Shown here one piece after another: positions 1 through 7,864 of a stretch of DNA of 64,000 nucleotides. Source of the DNA: JAUXJB01 sp965226855 (GTDB lineage Bacteria; Myxococcota_A; UBA9160; SZUA-336). The stretch's first letter is position 1, and every line of letters begins with the position of its first letter. A program made the translations under genes and the position numbers. The notes beneath the pieces were generated by a model, which had not been told where the DNA came from, did no database searches, and saw only the letters and a list, made by a program, of their open reading frames with translations. The DNA lies in contig CBDDEE010000026.1 in assembly GCA_965226855.1 (NCBI GenBank), positions 1-64,000 on the forward strand, written 5' to 3'.

Positions 1-1
1 C

Positions 2-565
2 TGGGGTCCGCTCGCCTTCATGCTCGGCTACACGATCGCCACCGTGGCCTTCGTCCCGGGCTCTCTCCTGACGCTTGCCGCCGGGGCGATCTTCGGCATT
101 GCCTGGGGAACGCTCTACGTCTTCGTCGCTGCGAGCGTGGGCGCGTGCCTCGCATTCCTCGTGGCTCGATATGTGGCGCGAGGCACGATCGAGCGCAGGC
201 TCAAGGGCAACCCGAAGTTCGCCGCGATCGACAAAGCGGTCGGCAGAGAGGGCCGCAAGATCGTCACGCTGCTGCGCCTGTCGCCCATCTTCCCGTTCAA
301 CCTGCTGAACTACGCGCTCGGACTTACCCAGGTTCGCTTCGGAGACTACGCAGTGGCATGCCTCGGCATGCTGCCCGGCACCCTCCTCTACGTTTACACC
401 GGCTCGCTCGCGGGCGATCTCGCGGCCGCCGTCTCCGGCGCCGGCACAAGCCCGAGCGGCACTGGACGCTGGACGCTCCTCGTCGTGGGGCTGATCGCGA
501 CCGCAGCCGTGACCATCCTCGTGACCCGCGTAGCTCGTCGAGCCCTGCAAGAGTTCACGGGATAG
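2..565 (+). CDS. TVP38/TMEM64 family (SNARE-associated/VTT) membrane protein, 5' end cut off
   Basis: Integral inner-membrane protein of the TVP38/TMEM64 (DedA-like, VTT-domain) family; these are thought to act in lipid or small-molecule transport but the substrate is unknown. The visible part has the family's PGS-LTLAAGAIFG stretch near residue 15 of the ATG at 20, a re-entrant-type segment with the conserved R-LSPIFPFN-LNY motif, and hydrophobic segments to the end. The reading frame is open to the window edge and reads sensible family residues (WGPLAF) before the ATG at 20, so the true start lies outside the window. It converges on the VKOR-DsbA gene with only a perfect palindrome between them. 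Confidence 0.85.
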   Translation, partial: WGPLAFMLGYTIATVAFVPGSLLTLAAGAIFGIAWGTLYVFVAASVGACLAFLVARYVARGTIERRLKGNPKFAAIDKAVGREGRKIVTLLRLSPIFPFNLLNYALGLTQVRFGDYAVACLGMLPGTLLYVYTGSLAGDLAAAVSGAGTSPSGTGRWTLLVVGLIATAAVTILVTRVARRALQEFTG

Positions 566-566
566 T

Positions 567-610
567 CTTGTGGGACCCGGCCGCGGGCGCCCGCGGCCGG
601 GTCCCACAAG
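567..610. terminator. Perfect 44-bp palindrome between convergent genes
   Basis: Two 21-base arms (starting cttgtgggacccgg) match perfectly around a central CG, two bases after one stop codon and four bases before the opposite one. The position suggests a bidirectional terminator for the two convergent genes. There is no T-tract on either side, so the mechanism would not be the classical intrinsic one. The arms resemble those of the hairpin at 7120-7171, which suggests a repeated element. Confidence 0.6.
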
Positions 611-614
611 GCAA

Positions 615-1889
615 CTAGCGCTCGGACATTAACGCGGCGAAGGCCGGGTGGTTCGCGTCTCCTCGGGCAAGGATCAATGCGTAGAGAAACGGGGGCGAGG
701 CGGGCGCCCGGCGACCGTTCACCAGCACCATGGGCGTCCCCCGTAGCCCTTCCGCGAGGGCCCAGTCGATATCGTCTATCAGTTTCGCCTTCGTATCCGC
801 GGACTCCATACAGCTCGAGAGCGCGTCGGCCTCGGTGTAGCGTGCGGCGAGGGAGACGACCTGCTCCACGCTGAGCGTCTCCTGGTTCCGGAACAGGTCG
901 CCCGAGTAGTCGAAGGCGTGCGGTGTAGCTTCCATGCAGATGCGGGCCATGGCCGCGCGACAGCGCACGCTCTCGCCCGGCCCGCGAGGCGGTCCAGCCG
1001 AGTTGCAGGCCTTGTCGAGCGGAAACTGTCGCTCCTCCACGGAGAACGAGCCGGCAGGCAGGGTACGCTCCAGCGTCTCGAGCCCCACGTGGAAGACCGC
1101 GCAGTGCCCACAGAGCGTATCGGTGAAGTCGGTGAGCCTCACCGGGGCCAAGGGCGAGCCATGGAGCCCTCTCGCTGGACGCGGAGCTGGTGCTGGCGCC
1201 TGCGAGAACGTCTCGAGCGCCAGAGCGAAGGCTCGCCTGTCGGCGGGAGCGAGGTCGGCGACGAATTGCACGAGGCGCTCGTCGAGGCTCCCGGCAGGGG
1301 CCTCCGTGAGCTCCGGGGCTCGGCTCTCGACAGCTCCGAGCGGAGTTCGCGAGCCGGGGTAGAGCATTATCGCGAAGAACACTCCGGCCAGCAGCGCGGC
1401 GGCTCCCGCACCTCGCGCCAGGTCGACTGGAGCGAGACCGCGCGTCCTCGAGAAGACGACGGTGACGAAAGCCCCGACGAGAAGGTACGTCACCAGACAG
1501 TTGCCACAGATGGTCCCGGCCACCGCCGAGACAGCGACCAGAACGAGCACCCCCACAGTGCCGGCCGCGGCCGTCGCCACCAGCATGCCGAGCAACAGCA
1601 CCGAGCGGTCCGCTCGCAGCAGCGCGACAGCCAGCGTGAGAGCAACCAGCCCCCAGACCAGCCCCCAGCCCGCAATGGGCAGCCCGCTTACGCTGTGGAT
1701 TGCAATCGCGAATCCCGAATCCCAGAGCGCGGTGCAGGTAGTGGCTTCGCCGAGCGGGCAGAAGACCTCTCCTCCCCTGCGCGAGCTGAGCAGCTCGGTC
1801 CAGAGAAAGAGCCCCCACAGTGCGCTCGCGGCGGCGAGCGTGCAGAGGGCCGCGAGCACCCTTCTTCCTGGTCCGACCGTTGTGGTCAT
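615..1889 (-). CDS. Vitamin K epoxide reductase (VKOR)-DsbA-like thioredoxin fusion protein
   Basis: Predicted disulfide-forming membrane enzyme: a VKOR module passes electrons from a periplasmic thioredoxin-fold domain to quinone. With the start at 1889 the protein is 424 aa. Residues 10-150 form the membrane VKOR part with loop cysteines C44 and C52 and the active-site pair C128-G-N-C131. A spacer leads to a DsbA-like domain with CGHC at 260-263 and a later cis-Pro type GTPMVLVNG motif. The ATG at 1889 is preferred over an upstream start because a good AAGGAG ribosome site precedes it and the upstream residues are basic nonsense. Single-chain VKOR-thioredoxin fusions are known in cyanobacteria and others. 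It is transcribed away from the small gene at 2079. Confidence 0.88.
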   Translation of the reverse strand: MTTTVGPGRRVLAALCTLAAASALWGLFLWTELLSSRRGGEVFCPLGEATTCTALWDSGFAIAIHSVSGLPIAGWGLVWGLVALTLAVALLRADRSVLLLGMLVATAAAGTVGVLVLVAVSAVAGTICGNCLVTYLLVGAFVTVVFSRTRGLAPVDLARGAGAAALLAGVFFAIMLYPGSRTPLGAVESRAPELTEAPAGSLDERLVQFVADLAPADRRAFALALETFSQAPAPAPRPARGLHGSPLAPVRLTDFTDTLCGHCAVFHVGLETLERTLPAGSFSVEERQFPLDKACNSAGPPRGPGESVRCRAAMARICMEATPHAFDYSGDLFRNQETLSVEQVVSLAARYTEADALSSCMESADTKAKLIDDIDWALAEGLRGTPMVLVNGRRAPASPPFLYALILARGDANHPAFAALMSER

Positions 1890-2078
1890 CCGAGCTCCTT
1901 CCGGGCTGCAGGCGCGAGGCCCGAATCTACCGAAACGGGGCAGGCCACCGCTCCTCCACTGCAGGGAAGACAGGCGGAGCTTCTTTCCGGTCTGCTGCGT
2001 GTGGCATCCTGGAGACAGGCGTTGCAGCCATCTCCGGCTGGCGCGCCGCTTGCACCTCCCAACCTCATCGAGGAAGCG

Positions 2079-2375
2079 ATGACAGGACCAAGCCCACGTC
2101 AGCAAGCTGGCTATCTCAAGCGTCTCTTGCGCCGCGGCGAGATCGAGGTCGTTGATCCGTCAAGCGGCCGCCCGGTCCCGGCCCTCGTGAGCCTCTCCGG
2201 CCGCACGATTCGGATCATCCCGTCACCGGAGCGTCTATTCGACAGCGTCGGGACGGAGGGAGGGGACGAGAGCCGCTGGCAGCTCTTGTTCGGACGCCTG
2301 CGCGAGTCTGTAACGCTGGTGGAAGCGGAGGAGCTGATCCGCGCCGTCGAGTACGAGCGACGGAGCAAGCGCTAG
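2079..2375 (+). CDS. Small hypothetical protein (98 aa)
   Basis: Not recognised. A 98-residue soluble protein, basic at the N terminus, with a predicted strand-rich middle (VPALVSLSGRTIRIIPS) and a charged helical C terminus ending VEYERRSKR. The ATG at 2079 follows a clear GAGGAAG ribosome site. It is divergent from the VKOR-DsbA gene, with about 190 bases between the two starts, and its stop codon shares the four bases CTAG with the stop of the convergent DUF420-like gene. A longer open frame extends upstream but is antisense to the VKOR gene and is not coding. Confidence 0.6.
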   Translation: MTGPSPRQQAGYLKRLLRRGEIEVVDPSSGRPVPALVSLSGRTIRIIPSPERLFDSVGTEGGDESRWQLLFGRLRESVTLVEAEELIRAVEYERRSKR

Positions 2376-2824
2376 CGCCCGAGCATCCCCCGAAGCACCC
2401 AGGCGGCAGCCAGGATGCCCAGACTCGCGCCCATGATGGCGGTCCATCCCGCTCGACGGTGAAGGCGGGTCCGCGCAGCACCGAATTCGTGGGCTTGCCG
2501 AGCGGGCAGGCCCAGCTTGAAGGCCTGGATGATTGCCACTGCTCCGCCGAGCACCATGCACGCAATGCAGGCCTCGTGGAAGCGGAGCACCCAGACGTCC
2601 GTGGCTGACCAGAACTCCAACCGCTCGCGTCCCAGGAACACGAGCTTCACGACGTAAGAGACGAGAAAGAGGCCAACCAGCGAAGCAGCGCTCAGCATCA
2701 AACGCTTGTGCCGCCGTACCCGGCGTCGCCGGATGGCGCGCGCACCGGCGTACAGCAAGCTCACGATGACGGCCATGTTGACCAGCGCGCCCATCCAGTA
2801 GGCCGTCTTCGGATCGATACTCAT
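2372..2824 (-). CDS. DUF420-like four-helix membrane protein
   Basis: A 150-residue inner-membrane protein with four hydrophobic segments and the conserved family-like pattern HK-LM then LVSYVVKL in the first half and HRRAGW before the last segment. The layout resembles the DUF420/YozB family, small helical membrane proteins often found near respiratory genes; no activity is proven. Start at 2824: upstream in-frame residues are low-complexity Arg/Pro sequence antisense to the kinase tail. It lies just after the FHA-kinase pair on the same strand and its stop overlaps the stop of the gene at 2079. Confidence 0.68.
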   Translation of the reverse strand: MSIDPKTAYWMGALVNMAVIVSLLYAGARAIRRRRVRRHKRLMLSAASLVGLFLVSYVVKLVFLGRERLEFWSATDVWVLRFHEACIACMVLGGAVAIIQAFKLGLPARQAHEFGAARTRLHRRAGWTAIMGASLGILAAAWVLRGMLGR

Positions 2825-2895
2825 CTGGCGGGGGTCGGAGCTTAGCGTCTCCGAGCGCGTGGTGTCGGAACCTGGGGTCGGAGGTTGGGAGTCGT

Positions 2896-4008
2896 TCAGG
2901 GCGTGTAGGGAGGGGGGACGGGGTAGCCAGAAATGGCTTGGGGGAGGATACGCTTGTACCACGGGGGGTCTGCGTGAGGGGTGGCGTGGACGACGAGAAC
3001 GGTCCCGACTGCGATGACGAGAACCGCTGCCGCCAGGGCGGCCCTCGAGGTCCAGGCCCGCCGGCGCAGCCGAGCCTGCGAGACAGCGGTGGACAGGCCG
3101 GAGTCCGCCGGCGCCTCGAGGATGCCTTCCCGCCACAGCCAGGCAGCAATCTCGCCCTGGCAATCCGGCGAGGAGGGATAGAGGATCTTGCGCTCGAGCC
3201 TGCGGCGCAGCGCAGCCGCCGAGCCGCCGCGCTGGTTCGGCCGCGGCCGCAGGCAGCTGCGAACCAGGCGTGCGAAGTGGCGCGGCGCGGCAGGGACGCT
3301 CTTTCGCAACGGGCGGTAGCGCTCTCTCTCCATTCGCGCGAGCAAGGTCTCCGCCTCGTCATCCTGCGGCCCGGGATACGGCGTAACCCCCGCGACCATC
3401 TCGTAGCAGAGGATGCCAAAGGAGAACAGATCGCCCCGATGGTCGACCCGCGCCCCCAGCATCTGCTCGGGCGGCATGTAGGGCGGAGTGCCGATCATGA
3501 TGCCGGGCTGGGTCAGCTTCGGGCCGGTCGGGTCGAGCGCGATGCCGAAGTCCGCGATCTTCACATCGCCGGAATGTCCGAGCAGGATGTTCGCGGGCTT
3601 GAGGTCCCGATGCACCGTGCCGCTGGAGTGAATCGCCTCGAGGCCGCGGATGATCTCGATCGCGATGCGCGCCGCAATCTCCGGCGGAATGCGCTGCACC
3701 TTCTCGAGCGCTCCACGCAGATCGATGCCGTCCACGTACTCCTGCGCGATGTACTGATCGCCGCGATAGGTGAAGCAGTCGTAGACCGCGACCACGTTCT
3801 GATGATGGACCTCGCCCGCGGCATGGGCCTCGCGCCGAAAGCGCTCGAGGAACTCGGGACCGCTGGCGAGGTCATCGCGCAGCTTCTTCAGGACGGCAGC
3901 CCGCTCGAGCCCGTTCTGCCGACCGAGAAAAACGACGCCCATTCCCCCGCGGCCGATCTCCTTCTCGATGGCGTAGTTCCCGAGAGTCTTCGGGCCGGCT
4001 TTAGGCAC
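2896..4008 (-). CDS. Membrane-anchored Ser/Thr protein kinase (Hanks/PknB type)
   Basis: Phosphorylates Ser/Thr on partner proteins; catalytic domain cytoplasmic, C terminus outside. The 370-aa protein has the Gly-rich loop GRGGMG (19-24), an ATP-binding Lys at 41/42, the catalytic loop HRDLKPAN (133-140), DFG (153-155) and a PPEQ activation-segment end. A single membrane helix near 330-350 is followed by a short Pro-rich tail with no recognisable sensor domain. The start is GTG, overlapping the TAG stop of the upstream FHA gene by one base (TAGTG), which implies translational coupling. The FHA protein is its likely partner or substrate. Confidence 0.92.
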   Translation of the reverse strand: MPKAGPKTLGNYAIEKEIGRGGMGVVFLGRQNGLERAAVLKKLRDDLASGPEFLERFRREAHAAGEVHHQNVVAVYDCFTYRGDQYIAQEYVDGIDLRGALEKVQRIPPEIAARIAIEIIRGLEAIHSSGTVHRDLKPANILLGHSGDVKIADFGIALDPTGPKLTQPGIMIGTPPYMPPEQMLGARVDHRGDLFSFGILCYEMVAGVTPYPGPQDDEAETLLARMERERYRPLRKSVPAAPRHFARLVRSCLRPRPNQRGGSAAALRRRLERKILYPSSPDCQGEIAAWLWREGILEAPADSGLSTAVSQARLRRRAWTSRAALAAAVLVIAVGTVLVVHATPHADPPWYKRILPQAISGYPVPPPYTP

Positions 4009-4406
4009 TAGGGAACTGTGAATTCGGGGGGATCGTGCTCCCTCTCTTCGAGCACGTACTGGAATACGTGGTCTCCGAGCTGGAACCGATCCCCGTGCTT
4101 GAGGTCCGCTGCAGTAACCGGTGCGCCGTTCACCAGCACACCGTTCGTGCTGCCGAGGTCGAGCAGCCGGTACCCCTCATCCGCGAGCTCCAGGGCAGCG
4201 TGCTCGCGCGACATCGCGGAGTCGTCAAAGTCGAGGTCTACCTCCGGACCGCGTCCCAGCGTCAGCCGTGCGGACATGAGCTCGTGCTCGCTGCCAGCAG
4301 CGCCGCCCGAGACCTGAACGATGGTCACTCGTACTCTGGCCAGAAAGGCGGATTCGAGGCCTTTGTCGCCTCGCCGCTGGATCCTGCGCGTAGTGCAGTC
4401 GCTCAT
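4008..4406 (-). CDS. FHA-domain protein, coupled to Ser/Thr kinase
   Basis: A 132-aa protein whose residues 40-120 form one forkhead-associated domain, which binds phosphothreonine peptides. The signature residues are present: GR (51-52), SREH (66-69) and GSTNG (85-89). A basic 25-residue N-terminal tail precedes it. The ATG at 4406 is chosen because a GGAAGGGAC ribosome site lies just upstream. Its stop overlaps the kinase start by one base, so the two are made together and the FHA protein probably senses the output of that kinase (inference). It is divergent from the LLM gene at 4513. Confidence 0.88.
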   Translation of the reverse strand: MSDCTTRRIQRRGDKGLESAFLARVRVTIVQVSGGAAGSEHELMSARLTLGRGPEVDLDFDDSAMSREHAALELADEGYRLLDLGSTNGVLVNGAPVTAADLKHGDRFQLGDHVFQYVLEEREHDPPEFTVP

Positions 4407-4512
4407 TGCCGTCCCTTCCACCTCCGCGTAGCCGGAAGATCGGCTTGCCAATTCTTGTACTTGAGTGCCACGCTCGGGGGAAAGGCTCGCCAGAACGACT
4501 TGGAGATTTGCG

Positions 4513-5358
4513 ATGGAGTACGGCGTCACGATTTTTCCGACCGATTACTCGATAGGTCCCGCGGAGCTGGCGGTTGCCGTGGAAGAGCGCGGCTTCGAGT
4601 CGATCTGGTTTCCCGAACACACGCACATCCCGCTCTCCCGCAAGTCGCCCTGGCCGGGCGGCTCGGAGCTGCCGAAGATGTACTACGACGTCCTCGATCC
4701 GATCGTCGCCCTCTCCTGCGCCGCCTGCGTGACCCGAACCCTCAAGCTCGCAACCGGGATCTGCCTGGTAGTCCAGCGCGATCCCTTCCAGCTCGCAAAG
4801 GAGATCGCCAGCTTGGACCAGGTCTCGGGTGGGCGCGTGTTACTGGGCGTGGGCGGCGGTTGGAATGCCGAAGAGATCGCGGATCACGGCACCGCGTTCG
4901 AGACTCGCTTCGCGTTGATGCGCGAACGGATCGAGGCAATGAAGGTGATCTGGTCGGAGAGCAAGCCCGAATACCACGGGGACTTCGTCGACTTCGAGCC
5001 GATGATGACCTGGCCGAAGCCGGTGCAGCAACCGCACCCGCCCGTTCACGTGGGCGGGATCTTCCCGTACGGCGCCCGCCGTGCGATCCGGTACGGCGAC
5101 GGCTGGATGCCGATCAGCGGCCGCGGCCCCGATCCGATTGCCTCGCTGCCAGAGTTCCGCGAGCTGGCCCGCGAGGCCGGGCGCGATCCCGCGGAGCTCG
5201 AGGTCACGATGTTTGGGCAACGCCCAGACGAGCCCGAGCTGCGACGCTGCGCCGACGCTGGAATCTCTCGCGTGGTCTTCGGCCTGCCGCCAGCGGCGCG
5301 CGACGAGATCCTGCCGCTCTTGGATCGCTACGCCGAGCTCAAGAACAAGGTCAGCTAG
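4513..5358 (+). CDS. LLM-class F420-dependent oxidoreductase (Rv2161c-like, TIGR03619 type)
   Basis: Luciferase-like TIM-barrel flavin or F420 enzyme of 281 aa. It starts MEYGVTIFPTDYS, and carries PEHTHIP near 35, GTGICLV-type strand near 80, GGRVLLGVGGGWN near 105 and the YGDGWMPI motif near 195, which together mark the Rv2161c-like subgroup. Substrate unknown; members are abundant in actinobacteria and in F420-using delta-proteobacterial lineages. The ATG at 4513 has a GGAGA ribosome site; an earlier in-frame start would overlap the FHA gene. Its stop shares CTAG with the stop of the DUF697 gene. Confidence 0.88.
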   Translation: MEYGVTIFPTDYSIGPAELAVAVEERGFESIWFPEHTHIPLSRKSPWPGGSELPKMYYDVLDPIVALSCAACVTRTLKLATGICLVVQRDPFQLAKEIASLDQVSGGRVLLGVGGGWNAEEIADHGTAFETRFALMRERIEAMKVIWSESKPEYHGDFVDFEPMMTWPKPVQQPHPPVHVGGIFPYGARRAIRYGDGWMPISGRGPDPIASLPEFRELAREAGRDPAELEVTMFGQRPDEPELRRCADAGISRVVFGLPPAARDEILPLLDRYAELKNKVS

Positions 5359-5870
5359 GGATCGTCGCGACTCTCGACCGTAACCCGCGCCTGCACGCCA
5401 CTCTCCGTTCGGATCTCGCGGATCGTGCGACGGCCTCGCACGAGGTCTCGCTCGTAGTCCTCGCGGACCCGTTCCGCGTCGAGCTCTTGCAGCGCGCCGT
5501 TCTCCTCGAAGTGGCGTCGGAACACACTGCCCAGCGCGTAGGTCGTCGCCCCGGAGAGGGCGACCTGGGCAAGCGCGCCGACCAGCCACCCCGCCCCTGG
5601 GATCGCCTTGACGGCGCTGGCGCCAACGCGCGGCAGCGAGGCACCGGCCAGCGCCGAGATGATCGCGCGTGCCGAGAGGACCTCGAAGTCGGCGCCGTAG
5701 ATCTCCGCCAGGTCCTGCACCAGGTGGAGCTGGACCGCGGTCACTCCCGCCAGGTCCACGAGCGGAACCGGGACTGACGCAGCCCCCATCGCGTAGATGA
5801 CGTGATCTCCGATCGTGGCCTCCGCATGGCTCTGCTCGTGCACGGGCGCATTCTCCTGCTCTGCTGACAT
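5355..5870 (-). CDS. DUF697 family protein
   Basis: A 171-aa protein with the DUF697 pattern: a Pro/Gly-rich hydrophobic start (GAASVPVPLVDLAGVTAVQLHLVQDLAEIYG, seen in two consecutive runs), then a Gly-rich amphipathic helix pair and a charged C terminus. DUF697 regions occur alone or behind GTPases and are probably membrane-associated; no reaction is known. The ATG at 5870 is chosen from domain extent; the ribosome site is weak. It is divergent from the DUF1932 gene at 6025 and tail-to-tail with the LLM gene. Confidence 0.75.
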   Translation of the reverse strand: MSAEQENAPVHEQSHAEATIGDHVIYAMGAASVPVPLVDLAGVTAVQLHLVQDLAEIYGADFEVLSARAIISALAGASLPRVGASAVKAIPGAGWLVGALAQVALSGATTYALGSVFRRHFEENGALQELDAERVREDYERDLVRGRRTIREIRTESGVQARVTVESRDDP

Positions 5871-6024
5871 CGACCTATGGAGCAATGCGCGTGCCAACCC
5901 GGCAGCGTTTAGGCCGCGCCAGGGCGGACCAAACAGGCTCCTACTGCAGGATCCCGACTGCACCCGGGAGCCGCCTGCCCTGGCGTATCATGGAGCTCTT
6001 ACAGCGCTCTGGAGGAACTCGCGA

Positions 6025-6879
6025 ATGACCACCGTCGGGCTTCTGCACCCCGGAGCGATGGGCGTCACCGTGGGAGCGGCAGCTCTGGCCGGCGGGGCGC
6101 GTGTCGTCTGGGCTTCGGAGGGACGCAGTGCCGAAACCCGGCTGCGGTCCACGCGGGCCGGCCTTCACGACGTCGGAAGCCTGGAGAGCCTGGTGACGCA
6201 GAGTGCGGTGATTCTGAGCGTCTGCCCGCCCGCCGCGGCCGAGCAGCAGGCCGGGGCGGTGGCCGCGCTTCGCTTCTCCGGTGTGTATGTTGACGCGAAC
6301 GCGGTCTCGCCGAACACGGCTCGCGCCATCGCGGGCGGCTTCGCGAACACTCCGGCCGAGTTCGTCGACGCTGGCATCATCGGCCCGCCCGCAACGACGT
6401 CAGGCACGACGCGGCTCTACCTCTCCGGGGAGAGGGCCGTCGAGGTCGCGAGCCTGTTCGCGGAGACGGCACTCGCGGCCCACGCGCTCGATGCGCCCCC
6501 GGGTGCCGCGTCCGCACTCAAGATGGCCTACGCCTCCTACACCAAGGGGGTGACGGCCTTGCTCGCCGCGATTCACTCGCTGGCAGACGCCGAGGGTGTC
6601 CGCGACTCCCTGCTGCGCGAGTGGGCGCAGTCTCAGCCCGACCTGGCGAAGCGTTCGGAACACTCCATCCCGGCCAGCGCCCTCAAAGCATGGCGCTTCG
6701 TCGGTGAGATGCGGGAGATCGCGGCGACCTTCGAGGCGGCCGGGCTTCCCGGTGACTTCCATCGGGGCGCAGCGGAGATCTACACGCGGCTCGCCGGCTT
6801 CAAGGACGCCCCGACGCCGCCCAGCGTGGACGAGGTGGCGAAGACCCTTCGCAGCCGAACTGAAATTGTCTTGCTGTGA
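6025..6879 (+). CDS. NAD(P)-binding dehydrogenase, 6-phosphogluconate-dehydrogenase-like with DUF1932 domain
   Basis: A 284-aa cytoplasmic oxidoreductase of the beta-hydroxyacid dehydrogenase superfamily. Residues 1-160 form a Rossmann domain beginning GLLHPGAMG, the dinucleotide-binding loop, with a later DAGIIGPPATTSGTTRLYLSG stretch around 115-135 typical of the family. Residues 165-260 match DUF1932, the all-helical dimer domain with a K-AYASYTKG active-site-like segment. The substrate is unknown. The ATG at 6025 has a strong GGAGGAAC ribosome site. The gene is monocistronic, followed by a gap with several hairpins. Confidence 0.85.
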   Translation: MTTVGLLHPGAMGVTVGAAALAGGARVVWASEGRSAETRLRSTRAGLHDVGSLESLVTQSAVILSVCPPAAAEQQAGAVAALRFSGVYVDANAVSPNTARAIAGGFANTPAEFVDAGIIGPPATTSGTTRLYLSGERAVEVASLFAETALAAHALDAPPGAASALKMAYASYTKGVTALLAAIHSLADAEGVRDSLLREWAQSQPDLAKRSEHSIPASALKAWRFVGEMREIAATFEAAGLPGDFHRGAAEIYTRLAGFKDAPTPPSVDEVAKTLRSRTEIVLL

Positions 6880-6923
6880 CCCAGTTCACAGCGGGACGGT
6901 ACGGGATCGGCGAACCTCCGGAC

Positions 6924-7046
6924 ATGGCGAGGAGACGACAGGCGAACCGAAAATCCCTCTCGGGCACGCCATCCGGCCGTTTGCCGGAGCTTCTCCTGGC
7001 CTCCGGCGTCCTGCTCTCCCTCATTGCATGGATGACCGGTACCTGA
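6924..7046 (+). CDS. Candidate 40-aa small membrane protein
   Basis: Within the 337-base gap between the DUF1932 and SH3-lipoprotein genes is an ATG-started frame of 40 codons. The product would have a strongly basic N terminus (MARRRQANRK) followed by one hydrophobic segment (LPELLLASGVLLSLIAW), a layout typical of small inner-membrane proteins. No convincing ribosome site precedes it, so the call rests on composition only. The rest of the gap holds three hairpins at 7047-7171 and nothing else recognisable. Confidence 0.28.
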   Translation: MARRRQANRKSLSGTPSGRLPELLLASGVLLSLIAWMTGT

Positions 7047-7171
7047 CGAGGCTGGCCCGAAAGCCTGCCTCGTCCCCCCCGCCCTCCGAGCATCCCTCCT
7101 CGGAGGGCGGAGTTACTTGCGGGACCCGGCGCGCGAGCGGTCGCGCGCGGCCGCCCGCGCGCGGGGTCCCG
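7047..7171. terminator. Three consecutive hairpins downstream of 6879 and upstream of the SH3 lipoprotein gene
   Basis: Hairpin 1 (7047-7072) has outer arms cgaggc/gcctcg. Hairpin 2 (7081-7108) has perfect 10-base arms gccctccgag/ctcggagggc around an 8-base loop. Hairpin 3 (7120-7171) has 16-base arms beginning cgggaccc and ending gggtcccg, with one mismatch. The run probably ends transcription from upstream; the third is related to the palindrome at 567-610. No T-tract follows any of them. Confidence 0.5.
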
Positions 7172-7216
7172 CCTGGCTGGCTCAAGGCGCGGACTTCTCG
7201 CGACGATAGCGTCGGC

Positions 7217-7840
7217 ATGAGGGTCTCCGTCTGGGCGGTGATGCTGGTCGTGGGGGCGGGTTGCACTTCGCTCGGGGGGGAAGATCTGCGGCTCCAGCTC
7301 GCGCACTCGCAGCAGCGACAGCAGCGGCTGCAGCGGGATGTCGAGCGGCTGCGTGCTGATATTCTGCAGGCGGAAGAGACGCTGATCGCGATCGAGTCCG
7401 GACTCAAGGGGCTGCACACGCGGGCGGAAGCGGTGTCGGCTCTGGCCGACTCGCGCATCCTGGTCGAGCGGGCGGCCAAGCTCGCGCCTTGGCGAGAGCC
7501 GAGCACCCAGGAGGCTCGGGAGAAGCTGGCAGAGGCGGACCGACACGTGCAAGCTGGCCACTTCGGCTCGGCCATCTTCTTCACGTCGAGGGCGCGTCGG
7601 ATCGCCTCGACGCTCATCCAGGAGGCGGAGGCCTTCACGCAGGCTCGCAAAGTGCGCTACGTGAACGGCCCGAAGGCGAACCTGCGCTCGCAGCCCTCTA
7701 CTGGCTCCAAGATCTTGGAGGTCCTCAGCAGGGCGACGCCGGTGATCCCCGAGCGGCTCGGGGGTACCTGGCTCCGCGTCCGGACCCCATCGGGCAGGGT
7801 GGGCTGGATCTACGCGAAGCTGCTCTCCGAGCAGCGCTGA
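7217..7840 (+). CDS. SH3-domain lipoprotein
   Basis: A 207-aa predicted lipoprotein. The signal peptide MRVSVWAVMLVVGAGC ends in a lipobox-like VGAGC with the lipid-carrying Cys at 16. Residues 25-70 are rich in Gln, Leu, Arg and Glu with heptad spacing and should form a coiled coil. A helical segment follows, and residues 148-207 form a bacterial SH3 domain (N-LRSQPSTGSKILEVL ... WLRVRTPSGRVGWIY), a fold that often binds peptidoglycan. A role in envelope maintenance is inferred. The gene stands alone, convergent with the diguanylate cyclase gene. Confidence 0.8.
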   Translation: MRVSVWAVMLVVGAGCTSLGGEDLRLQLAHSQQRQQRLQRDVERLRADILQAEETLIAIESGLKGLHTRAEAVSALADSRILVERAAKLAPWREPSTQEAREKLAEADRHVQAGHFGSAIFFTSRARRIASTLIQEAEAFTQARKVRYVNGPKANLRSQPSTGSKILEVLSRATPVIPERLGGTWLRVRTPSGRVGWIYAKLLSEQR

Positions 7841-7864
7841 GGCCCGCACCCGCTTCCGACCGCC

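Noticed and set aside
394..1818. 474-aa frame on the minus strand
   Set aside because: Runs through the VKOR-DsbA gene in another frame; Arg/Gly/Ala-rich with no domain.
918..2078. Long plus-strand frame in front of the gene at 2079
   Set aside because: Antisense to the VKOR-DsbA gene; only the last 98 codons, with their own ribosome site, are kept.
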